This document shows positions 11,102 to 20,374 of a stretch of 64,000 nucleotides of DNA, piece by piece (the stretch's first letter is position 1; each line of letters begins with the position of its first letter). The position numbers were made by a program, and so were the translations under genes. Source of the stretch: Pascua guehoae (taxonomy: Eukaryota; Basidiomycota; Tremellomycetes; Trichosporonales; Trichosporonaceae); contig BCJX01000005.1 of NCBI GenBank assembly GCA_001600415.1, positions 842,727 through 906,726 on the forward strand, read 5' to 3'. The notes beneath the pieces were generated by a model that was given only the letters and a program-made list of their open reading frames with translations, searched no databases and was not told where the DNA came from.

Positions 11102-13397
11102 CTAGTGCCGCCAACTGCGTGTTAGTTCTGGTCGTATACAGAGGTGCAGATTTCTCAGCCTGAGGAAGACACATGGTAGTCGCGCACTCGCTTGCTCGCA
11201 CGTAGGTGCTCGCAACCCAGGGGCGCCGCCCAGCGGGGCTCCAACACGTGCCACCATCGCGCCTCCCCCGCCTACCCGCTCCCCCACGCGCCACTCACAT
11301 CTTGACCGTCTTATCACGCCCGCCGCTGACGACCTTGTCGGCGACAAAGTCGACGCAGTACACCTCGTCCGTGTGGCCTGGGAGGTCCGTCTTGATCTTG
11401 AAGGTCTTGAGATTCCAGAGCTGGGTGTCAGTCCAGGTTCCAGGCTGCAGTAGACGCTGTGGAGGCCATGGGTTGATGTGTCTGGGCAGGTGTGCTGAAC
11501 CGCGACTATACACCTGCCCCTCGTGCAAAGCCCCTGCGTACCCACCTTCAACGTCGTGTCCTTGCTGGCGCTAACGAGCATGCGCGAGTCGGCACTCCAC
11601 GCGACGCGGTAGACGGCCGCGACATGTCCACGGAGGCTGGCGACAAACTTGCCCGTGCGCCCGTCCCAGAGCTTGACGGCATTGTCAAAGCCGGCGCTGG
11701 CAACAAACCGGCCGTCTGGGGAGAATGCGACGTGGTTGACCTGCTTCTGGTGTCCGGTGAGGCGCGCGAGGGGCTTTTTGGGCGCGGCCGCAGAGGAAAA
11801 CGACGCCGCGGCCTGGTCGGGCCATAGGAAGAGCGTGTGGTCGTCTGAGCCCGTGATGAGCGTCTCGGGGTGGTTGCCGACCGCTGCGCGATACCTGGCA
11901 AGTGCGAGCGCTTTCGCCTCTTCGTCGTCCGCGGGGGCCTTGCCCATGTGGTCAAAGGGTCCGGTGCGGAGAACAAAGTCGGTCGAGAGCGCCATGGTGT
12001 TTACCCAGTGCGCATGTTCGTTGAGCGTGCGGATGAGTTTGCCCTGGGGGTCAGCAAGAGTCACTGCGTGCAACGCGCTCGGAATTCCTGTGCCATGTGC
12101 GCGAGAACAGGGACCAAGGAAGGCCATGCCTCTTTTGGGGCAGCCTGCACCACAGAAAGACTCACATCAACGCCGCTCCAAACCTTGACCGTCCTATCCG
12201 AGCTTCCCGTGTAAATGACATTCTCGCCTCCCCAGCGGACGACGTTGACGCTCGCCGAGTGTCCACTGAGGACAAACTCGAGCCTTCGTGTAGCCGTGTT
12301 CCAGATCCGAACGGTGCCGTCCTTGCTAGCCGACGCGAGGCGGGGCGAGCTCCCAGCCTTTGCGAGATGGACGGGCTCAAACGCCAGACTCGTAATCCAC
12401 TTTGAGTGTCCGAGGAGTGGCTGGCCTGCCGCGGCGCCCGTCTTCGGGTCCCACAGCCTAATCTGCCCGTCGTGTCCGCCAGTCGCGAGGATGCGCTCGC
12501 GCGCGTCCCACTCGACGCACAGCACCCAGCCCCGGTGGCCCTTGAGCGTGTGCTTTGGTGTCTCCGTCTCCATGTCCCACACGCGGCACGTCGCGTCTCC
12601 GGATCCTGTTGCGGCGTACCGTCCCGTTGGCGAGTGCGCACAGCACAGAATAGGCGACGCGTGGCCCGAGAGCGTGGCCGAACACCTGCCCACGTTGCGC
12701 ACGCGGAACACGGCCTGCGGCTCGCACCACAGCTCAAACACGTCTTCGGGAGAGAATGTCGCGGAGGTCGAGGACGACGGTGCACGCAGCGCGTCTGCCA
12801 GGATGGATTCGTGGATCGCGACGCGCGCGGGTGCAGCGTCGCCCGTCTTTGGGACGAGGTGGAACGCGTATGGGAGAGGGTCCTCGTCCTGATGTTAGCG
12901 AGGTAGGCAGGCAGGCGGGCAGGCAGGCAGGAGACAGGCTTAAGCAACATATACAGAACTGTCGTCTAGTGGCCTGTGATGTGCACTCCTTGATTAACAA
13001 CGCTCCGTTCCCGCACCTCCCTTCCCTCGGTAATATGATAGGAATCCTTGTTTCGCCACAGCTGGCGGTCGTTCCCTTGAACCACCACCACTTCACCACT
13101 TCAACCGCATCCATGCCCCAGCACAACCAATGCCTGCAACCCCTTCACAAGTCACACCCAAATCGTAAACACAACACTCACCTCGCCCTTGAGCTTGTTC
13201 ACAAGCATCTGCAGCGCATCCCGCCCCGTGTCAGCCGGGAGGTTGACCGCGGGCCCGAGGTTCTGGCCAGTCTCGGCATTCTTAAACTGGACGACGACAG
13301 ACGGCACCGGCTCGGCGGGAGTAGGCACCTCCGCGGGGAGGAGCGACTTGGAGTAGTTGGACTTTTGCCGCTTTGGCGGCGGGAGCTGGGTCGCCAT
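11102..13397 (-). CDS. RSA4: Ribosome assembly protein Rsa4 / Notchless homologue (WD40)
   Basis: Five exons: 13397-13182, 12888-12166, 12043-11546, 11420-11299, 11114-11102, 523 residues (yeast Rsa4 is about 515). An N-terminal NLE-type ubiquitin-like domain (residues ~25-110: VVVQFKNAETGQNLGPAVNL, DALQMLVNKLKGE) precedes a WD40 propeller. Repeat signatures include RCSATLSGHASPILCCAHSP, HTLKGHRGWVLCVEW and ARLTGHQKQVNHVAFSPDG. In this family the Ubl domain binds the MIDAS domain of the AAA ATPase Rea1/Midasin, which removes assembly factors from pre-60S particles in the nucleoplasm. The final coding exon is only 13 nt; joining it gives ...VKIWRH-stop, the expected end of the last blade. A frame reading through introns 2 and 3 exists but breaks the repeats. 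Confidence 0.93.
12901..12935. repeat. (GGCA)n microsatellite in RSA4 intron 1
   Basis: Tandem GGCAGGCAGGCGGGCA units lie next to the 3' splice site of the 293-bp first intron of RSA4. Confidence 0.7.
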
Positions 13398-13790
13398 GGT
13401 GTAAGAGGGGAAGAGATAGGGGTGGGGAGTGTAAGAGAGAGTGAGATGGAAGAGATGTCCTGTCAATACCCGGGAACTTGGAACACGAGCCAGTGCAGCA
13501 GCAGTTGATTGTCTTGCAGGCATTTGTTGAACTTTGCGTATCAGGCACGGAAATCGAGTCACGTGATTCATTTGCCACCCCATCTTCCCACAGTCGTCAT
13601 CGATGGCTCGTGTGCATGGTAGCCTACTGTAATTGCTTCCGCCCTCCGCCCGCCCCTTGCCATCCGATCCATCCCACCCCTCGTGAGTGGCATTTTTCTT
13701 ACCGTTTTCTTTCTTTTTCTCCTCACTCTGCAACCTCCACTCTTAAAGTCCACCCGCGACACCCACAACAACAATAACAATAACCGTCCC
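13398..13790. other. Divergent promoter region RSA4 / homeodomain gene
   Basis: 393 bp separate the two start codons. The region is pyrimidine-rich just before the plus-strand gene and contains a TCACGTGA palindrome. Confidence 0.6.
13559..13566. promoter_or_regulatory. TCACGTGA palindrome (bHLH/Cbf1-type E-box)
   Basis: An 8-bp palindrome with a CACGTG core, 162 bp upstream of the RSA4 ATG in the divergent promoter. The same octamer occurs in the REI1/DBP10 divergent promoter and upstream of DUO1. Confidence 0.5.
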
Positions 13791-16285
13791 ATGGCAACAA
13801 CGGACGATTACCCGACCTCACCCCCCCTGGGCGGGGTGGACATGTCCACCGAGCTCGTGCAGGCCGCCGCTGCCGAAGCCGTCGCTGCAGCCGCGCAGGC
13901 CGCACAGGCCGCGCAGGCAGCGACCGAGGCCGAGGCGGCGGAAGGAGATCGCGGGCATGTCGAGTACAAGAGCGAGATGGAGCTTGGGCACGCTCAAGAG
14001 ACGGACCCGGACGGGGGACTCGCGCACGCCGTGGCACATGGGGACCACCAGCACCTTGATAGTCACGCGCACTCTCACACGCACACACACGCCCAAAGCC
14101 ATCCCCAAAGCCACGCACACACCCAGAGCCACAGCCACACGCACACCCACACGCCCAACACGCCACAACACCTCCAGGCCCCCGACCTCCTCCCGCAACC
14201 AGGCCACGGCCCGCCCCCTCCCCCGGCATACCAGCGTGCGCGGACAGGCCTCCCCGCATCGTTTCTCCAGCCACACAGCCCCGCCCCGCACTCGCCGCTC
14301 AGCAATGCCGAGCAGCTCAATGTCATGCGCGAGTTTTACGCGCGGAATCCCAACCCGGGCAAAAAGGACCTCGAGATGCTCGCCGAGCGCACGGGGAGGC
14401 CGTGGAATAAGATCCGAGAGTACTTTCGCCAGCGGAGGAATAAGCTCCGCGGGCTCACGGAGCTGGAGAACATGGAGGAGCCCGGGAGGGCGTCGGGGTG
14501 GTGAGTGTCGAGATGGGTGCCATGGTATGCACCAGGCCGTTGTCGTACCAGAAAAGGGCAGCCGTGGGAGTGGTGGGTCGTCGTAACAATCCTATCTTCA
14601 GGATATGGAGCCCCCTCCCGCCTCTCCCAGTCTCACCACATCTGCTGGACCCCACCACTAACACCCAGGCTCCAAGTCGCCTACCGGCCCGGCCCGTCCA
14701 CGGTCTCCGTCTCCCAGCTCGCACTGTACAATGCCTACAAGACGCGCTTTGACCCGTACGCAGTATCGTCGCCGCTCCTGGGCGGGCAGGACCTGATCCA
14801 GCTCGCGTGCGCCACGTTCCCCGGTTGCGAGATGGCGCGCGACGATGGCGACTATGTCGTGCGCGGCTTGCGGGATAGGGATAGCGGGAATGAAGAGTGG
14901 GAGAAGGGTGTGGATGCGCTGGTCGAGCCGCTGAGAGGAACTACCTGGTGAGTTTGGGGTGTGGCGGGAGGGGTATGTGGAGAGCTGGAGTCTGGTTGTT
15001 GGGCGTGCGCGTGCGCGGAAGTGTGTCATGTCGAGCTTGATCGTGGTCGAGCCTAGGATTGTTCAGAACGAGTACTACCGCGCATTGAGCTGGTGTATTG
15101 AGAGATGGACAACTGGGGTAAGGTTTTGAGCGAGTGTCCTACGAGTCTGAGCCTTCTTTAAATGGGGCCCGCTTTAAACTGGAGTGGGGCTGTGTTTGTT
15201 CAAGTTGGAGCTTCAAGTTGGCGTCGGAGCCGCGCGTTGAGGCGAGGGCTCTTCATCTGGATCAGAATATCCTTCAGATGGAGGCAGTTTCGACCTGGAA
15301 TAACTGCCGTCTCCAGAGAATGCTTTGAGTGTAACATGGCACTGCCGTGAACCCAGGTCCGGCTTCATGGCACAACAGCACCCCAAGTCTCCAACTTGGG
15401 AAATCACACCCTATGCTACAAAAAACCTCCCCGCCCTCACTCCAAGCCTGCACCGCTGACACCAGGCTGCTCTCCAACTTTCAGCACCAGGACCCAAGCC
15501 TGCCGGCGACGCTCGCGCAGACCGAGCTGTACTCTGCGTACGCGGCGCGCTTCTCCAACCTGCTCGACCAGGCCGAGGACGATGCGCGCGAGGCCGCCGA
15601 GGCCGCGGCAAGCGGCAGCGGCGAGGGCACGGGGACCGGCGAGGGGGTAAACGAGAGTGTCGACGGCGTACCGGGCGTGGACAGTGTACCCGTCGTTGAC
15701 GGCGTCGGCAGCGTCGACGTCCACGGCGTAGACACGGTCCAGGGCGTCGACGCGGTCCCCGTCGAACCGACCTTTTCCGAAATGGACGACATCAACGAAT
15801 TCCTCCCCGAGCCCGGCCCAAGCGGTACCTTCGACACAGCCTCGCCCTCGCCGGCTCCGTCAAACCCCCCGCCCAACCGCCTCCTCAACCCCGTCGAGCT
15901 CATAACCCTCACGCGCATGACGTTCCCGCAATGCGAGCCGGCCGTCGACGAGTCGGGCCGCTTTGTCATCCGCGGCCTCGAGCGGCGCGAGGGCGTCGAA
16001 AAGGGCCGCCCGCGCCACACTGACATGTTTCCATTCGCCCTCGCGGCCCAGCCGCCCCCGAGCGACCCCGCACACCCGTTTACGTCCTTGCTCAAGCGCA
16101 AATTGGCCACGCTCAATCCCGAGCCCGATAAGCGCGCGCGCACGAGCGGGATCGGCGTCAATATCCCCGCGTCGTCGGTCGACGACGAGCTCGGCGACGA
16201 CGAGAGGGAGCTCATCGAGGGCATTAAGCGGTGGAGAGAGTCGAGGCTTGGAAGGGAGGTGAGGGATGTTTGTGTCCAGCAATGA
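13791..16285 (+). CDS. Homeodomain protein with two RFX-like DNA-binding domains
   Basis: Three exons: 13791-14500, 14669-14947, 15466-16285, 602 residues. The N-terminus has an Ala/Gln/Glu helix-like stretch and a His/Thr/Ser-rich run. A homeodomain lies near residues 177-232 (LSNAEQLNVMREFYARNPNP ... WNKIREYFRQRRNKLRGL). The canonical W-F-x-N-R-R of helix 3 reads Y-F-R-Q-R-R, so invariant Asn51 is Gln. Exon 2 (93 codons) encodes one RFX-type winged-helix-like unit (WLQVAYRPG ... VSVSQLALYNAYKTRF ... LIQLACATFPG ... YVVRGL). Exon 3 begins a second copy (WLLSNF ... LAQTELYSAYAARF ... ELITLTRMTFPQCE ... FVIRGLERR) with an acidic/Val-Asp-rich insertion. Both units start at a Trp codon split TG|G by a phase-2 intron. 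Probably a nuclear transcription factor. It does not resemble a canonical HD1 or HD2 mating regulator. Confidence 0.8.
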
Positions 16286-16853
16286 GCGAGGAGAAGGGGA
16301 TGGGAGCGGAGACGAGGCGGCGAATAGGGCCAGATGGGGAATAGCTGGGCCAGTAGGTGGAGGGCCGGTGGGTGTTTGTGCCGAGGGGGAGCCGGAGGAG
16401 CCAGGCGTCGCGGCCCGAGTCTGAGTATCGCTCCTCTACCGGCGAGCACGGCGTACGTGATCATCGGGCTCAACAGTCCCCCTCGCGTCTTCTCGAGCGC
16501 TGCCCGGTCCGACTTTTGTCTCGTCAGTGCAACAAACACCCCGCGGCAACGAGCACAGTCGTCTAGCCCTCTCCCCCGAAGCTGTACTTTGCACCAGAGC
16601 TCTCGAGCACAAGCCACAAGCCTTACGCAGCAATGATATAGACAGATCGTTGTACACTATGCATCCTGTACAGTACTGCGCGGCAGCGCGTATGGCGTGA
16701 CATGTCTATCCTCTGCAAGCCACTACACCCGTCGTCCCAACATCGTCGCAAGCCCAGTCCATCGTCCTAGGGCGAGCCCATCGTCGCCGTGCAATCGCGC
16801 ACCACGCTCAACTCGCAGACATCTCAACCCCTCGTCGGCGTCCCGGACACAGC
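16286..16853. other. Intergenic, convergent 3' ends
   Basis: 568 bp between the stop of the homeodomain gene and the stop of DUO1. No coding exon recognised. Confidence 0.5.
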
Positions 16854-19300
16854 TCACGACCCCCTCGGCCGCGGCCCATAGCCACTGCTCTGCACATTGG
16901 CCCAGCGCGCGCCCACGGCCGACGGCTTGCGGATGCCCGACCCGCTCGTCGGCCGTGTGGTGCGGCTCGGCAGGCCCGTCGCCGTGCGCCCGCGTGCAAT
17001 GCCGCTACCACCCCGCCCGCGGCCGCGGGTGCGCGTCGTGTCTGCGCGCTCGGCGCGGGCGCGTTCTTCCTGTTCGCGCCGGGCGGCTTCGGCCGCTTCG
17101 CGTTCCTCTGCTTCGCGCCGGGCGGCCTCGGCGCGTTCTTCGGCCTGGCGCTCGAGTTCGGCGCGCTGCGCTTCAGCGGCGGCGAGGGCGGCAGCGTCCT
17201 GGTGTGTTAGCGGAGTGTGGTGAGAGGGTAGGGATGGGAGGGTAGGTGAGGGAGTGGGAAGGATCGGAGGAGAGAGGGATGGAGCGCAAAGTCGGGTGGC
17301 GGTGAGAGGGGCAGAGTGACAAGGGTGGGGCAATGGGAATGTGGGAATAGGTGGGGGAGGCGTGGTCAAAGAGAGGGCAAGAGAGCGGGGTGAAAATATA
17401 GCAAGAGGACGAGCAAGAGGACGAGCAGAGGTTGGAAGCGGTGGGAGCGCAAGAGAGGCCGCCAACGATGGCGAGCGAGAGAGACTAAAGAGTGGACTAG
17501 TGCCACCATAGAGGACGGCAGCAAGAGGACCTCAAAGAACATGGGAGAGAGCGATGCGCACCGCAGAAATAGAACAAGAATGTACCCCAGGATGACACAG
17601 GCAAGAGGGAACGGACAACAGCAATGGAATGGACAACCAGACTACAACAGAAGACGGCGACAAGGCGACGGGAGCGAGGAACGAGTGCCGAAGTGGACCG
17701 GGATGGACGCGAAACGGGTAGGAACGCGAATGTAGCCAGATACACAGACAACATCTAATGCGACTCACATCCTGTACACCTGTCCACTTGGGATTGAGAA
17801 TAATCTGCTCGGTATGGTGCGCTTGTCCCAGGTGTGCGACGTAGGCGTCGAGCAGCGCCGATGTCTCCTTGGCGCGTGCAGCGAGGCGCTGGTGTGGGAA
17901 TGCGGGTGGGTGGGGTGAGTGTGGGTGAGCCGGTGGGTGGGGACGATGGCGGGGTGGGGTGGGGACAATGATGGGTGTGGACGAGGATGGGATGAGGGGA
18001 GAACGAGGATGGGATGAGGGGAGAACGAGGATGGGATGAGGGGAGAACGAGGATGGGATGAGGGGCAGAAGAGGATGGGGGAGAGTTTGAGATTAGGAGT
18101 AAGGTATGCCAGGGTGTACGGGTTGTTGGCGAGCGAGGGGCGGAAGAGTGCAGTGGAAAGACGGGTGGCAGGGTTGTGGAGCGCAGGACGGAGCGTAGGA
18201 GAACGCAAGGGGAGCACAGCATGGTGGCAGAAGAGGGCGGTGAAGGCAGTAGAGGGCAGTGAGGGCAATGAACGCAGTGAAGACGCCGAAGAGAGTCAGC
18301 AGCAGTCGAGTAGGCGAACAACGACAGTCCAAAGTTGACGAGCGATGGTGGCAATGGCGGCAAGGTGAGACAATAACGACAGCGACGAAATCGACATGGT
18401 AACAGAGAGGAGCACCAGCGTCAGCTCAATACACACTTCGGCGCGTCCATCCCCCTCCCCCCCTAGCCCGCCCAACACTAGTCCACACAGTTTCCCGGCA
18501 CTTCAGGCTCCCAACCCCCAACACCCAACACCCAACACCCAACACCCAACACCCAACGCCCAACGCTCAACGCCCAACGCCCAACGCCCAACGCTCAACG
18601 CCCAATGCCCAACGCTCAACTTCCAACGTCCAACGCCCAACCCCAACCCCAACCCCAACCCCCGGCGACGCAGACCCACCTCCTGATGTCCCCTCGCATC
18701 CTCGAGCGCGACGAAAAACCTTTCAAAAACAGCATTCACCCCGCGCAGCTCGGCAAGCGACTCGCGCAGGCGCTGGTCGCGCGTCGCCTCGCGCGTCGCT
18801 CCCTCTTGTGCCCGGGTATCTGCACCTTGTTGCGTGTCGTCGCGTGGTTGTGTGCCCCAGTGCGATCCCGACCCCGATCCGCGTTGGTCGTGGTTCCGTC
18901 CCTCCCCCTCGCCCTCGACCTCGCCCTCGCCTTCGCCCTCTCCCTCGCCGCCCTCGCCCTCGTCGTTGTCGTCGTCGTCGTCATCGCGCGGGCCCTTTCC
19001 AGGCGCAAACAGCGAAAACCGCGGCCGGACGCGCGCCGCCGCACCTCGCTGGCTCTGGCTCGGGGCCTGGTACTGCGGTTGAGGCCGCGACCTGGCCTGC
19101 GCGGCGGAGGTGGAGGAGGAGACCTGCCGGCCGGCACTGGCTAGACTGGCGCCGGGGGGCGGGAGGCCGAGGGGGTGCTGGTGGCGGGGGCGGAGGGGCG
19201 AGTCCGCGTCGGTGCCGCTCTCGAGGGAGAGGTCGGCGAGTTCGAGGGTGCCGTCTAGGTCGGACGTGTCGGGTTTGCGGATGAGGAAGGGCGAGTCCAT
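16854..19300 (-). CDS. DUO1: DASH/Dam1 complex subunit Duo1
   Basis: Three exons: 19300-18680, 17888-17769, 17198-16854, 361 residues, with long introns of 791 and 570 bp. The conserved Duo1 core crosses intron 1: LRESLAELRGVNAVFERFF, then ALEDARGHQE joined to RLAARAKETSALLDAYVAHL, then GQAHHTEQIILNPKWTGVQD. This matches the family pattern of an N-x-V-F helix, a Leu-rich helix, and GQ-x-x-H-T ... L-x-N-x-x-W-x-G. The N-terminus carries the short MDSPFLIRKPDTSDLDGTLE-type start and an acidic (EG)n run. The C-terminus is an Ala/Glu/Arg-rich predicted coiled coil and an Arg/Gly tail. As part of the DASH ring the protein links kinetochores to spindle microtubules. TCACGTGA lies about 250 bp upstream of the ATG. 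Confidence 0.92.
17979..18067. repeat. 22-bp minisatellite in DUO1 intron 1
   Basis: About four near-identical copies of the unit GAACGAGGATGGGATGAGGG+GA (22 bp) in tandem, inside the 791-bp intron. Confidence 0.85.
18508..18661. repeat. Heptameric CCCAACR array in DUO1 intron 1
   Basis: About 20 imperfect copies of CCCAACA/CCCAACG/GCTCAAC over 150 bp, ending 18 bp from the intron donor. On the transcribed (minus) strand it reads as G-rich GTTGGG(C/T) repeats, so the nascent intron would be G-rich. Confidence 0.85.
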
Positions 19301-20374
19301 TGTGCCGGGGGGGATTGAGGTGTGGATGTAGTGTCAAGGGGGCGAGGGGGTCGAGGGGGTCGAGGGGGTTGAGGGGTTGAGATGTGGTGGTCAAGTGGGT
19401 CTCAAGGACGGCCAGAGGCTAGCGTCGGTTGAGGCGGGTGGTATGAAATGTGATGTTGTGAGAGACAAGTGGGTAGATGGGACAGTAGAGTCGAATCTCA
19501 CTTTGTTGACATGAAATGGCCCCTGCGCCGACGGCCTCAAGCCGGTGACGGTCACGTGATCGCCACGTGGAAACCATGCCACTCTGCCTCATCGAGCTCT
19601 CCCAGGCCAGCGGTGTCCCCACCTGTACACCTGTACGACTAACCTGCCTGACCAAGGCGTTGCACGAGTAACCAGAGCCTGCAGAACGGTATGGTCCAGG
19701 GTGCCAACGCGCGCCGAGCAGAGCAGGCAAGCGGGAGCTAGCGGGCAAGCGACCATGACGCTGCCAACAAGCAGGTCACAAAGATGGGTCACGGACCCCG
19801 TCGTTTAATCTTGGATAGCTCCTGAATGCGACCACATGGACTGACTGGTCTCTGCTATCGAGGCCGCAGTACATGGTGGTGGGAATGTGCCTATCGGAGC
19901 GAGCTTGCCATCAACATGCAGGACCAGCCCTCCTCGTCAGCCCGCACAGTCGAGAGGTTGGCAAATGCTCGTTCCGACCATGGCAGCTTCATCCTTGACT
20001 GCCCTTCCCCACCCGGCGACTGCTCTGCACCAGCACCATCTGCCCCGCCTCGCTCACAGCCGTGAAAAATCTATACTTGCATGTACGACTAGCCCGTGTT
20101 ATATGATACAGATACGCGATACGCACACGCACGCACGTCCGCGGGCCGACAGGGCCACCGCCTCCGTGATTGATCGCACAACACCATCGCATGCGCCGTC
20201 GCCGCGTGAGACCTGAACGGTAGGCGGCGCCGAGCGTCAAGCGTCTCGTCTCCCTGCACGCGGCTCCGTGCTCATCCTTGCGTGTCGGACCGCGAGCGCC
20301 GACGGTGGCGGGGGTTCTCGTGCACGCCCTCGCTCCGCTCGGACAGTGGTCGCTCCGCTCGGACAATGCTCGCT
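19301..20374. other. Intergenic, 1.07 kb, upstream of DUO1
   Basis: Holds the DUO1 promoter (G-rich GGTCGAGGG repeats at 19338-19378 just above the ATG) and the 3' UTR of the next minus-strand gene. No exon seen. Confidence 0.5.
19552..19559. promoter_or_regulatory. TCACGTGA palindrome upstream of DUO1
   Basis: The octamer lies 252 bp upstream of the DUO1 ATG and is followed by a second CACGTGG core at 19564-19570. Confidence 0.4.

Noticed and set aside
11102..12127. Continuous 341-residue frame covering part of RSA4
   Set aside because: It reads through two introns with perfect GT-AG signals; the intronic parts break the WD40 repeats. The spliced model gives a normal Rsa4 end.
13791..16285. 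Homeodomain gene as SXI1/SXI2 mating-type regulator
   Set aside because: Helix 3 lacks Asn51, and the RFX-like tail is not a feature of SXI proteins. Linkage to the P/R segment alone is not enough.
15481..16617. 378-residue frame on the minus strand
   Set aside because: Shadow of exon 3 of the homeodomain-RFX gene, with a Ser/Thr/Pro composition typical of antisense reading.
17979..18067. Tandem 22-bp units considered as a CRISPR array
   Set aside because: The units are directly adjacent with no unique spacers, and the genome is eukaryotic.
18508..18661. Heptamer array considered as interstitial telomere repeat
   Set aside because: The unit (GTTGGGC/T) is unlike the TTAGGG-type telomere repeats of basidiomycetes and is degenerate; it is better described as an intronic minisatellite.
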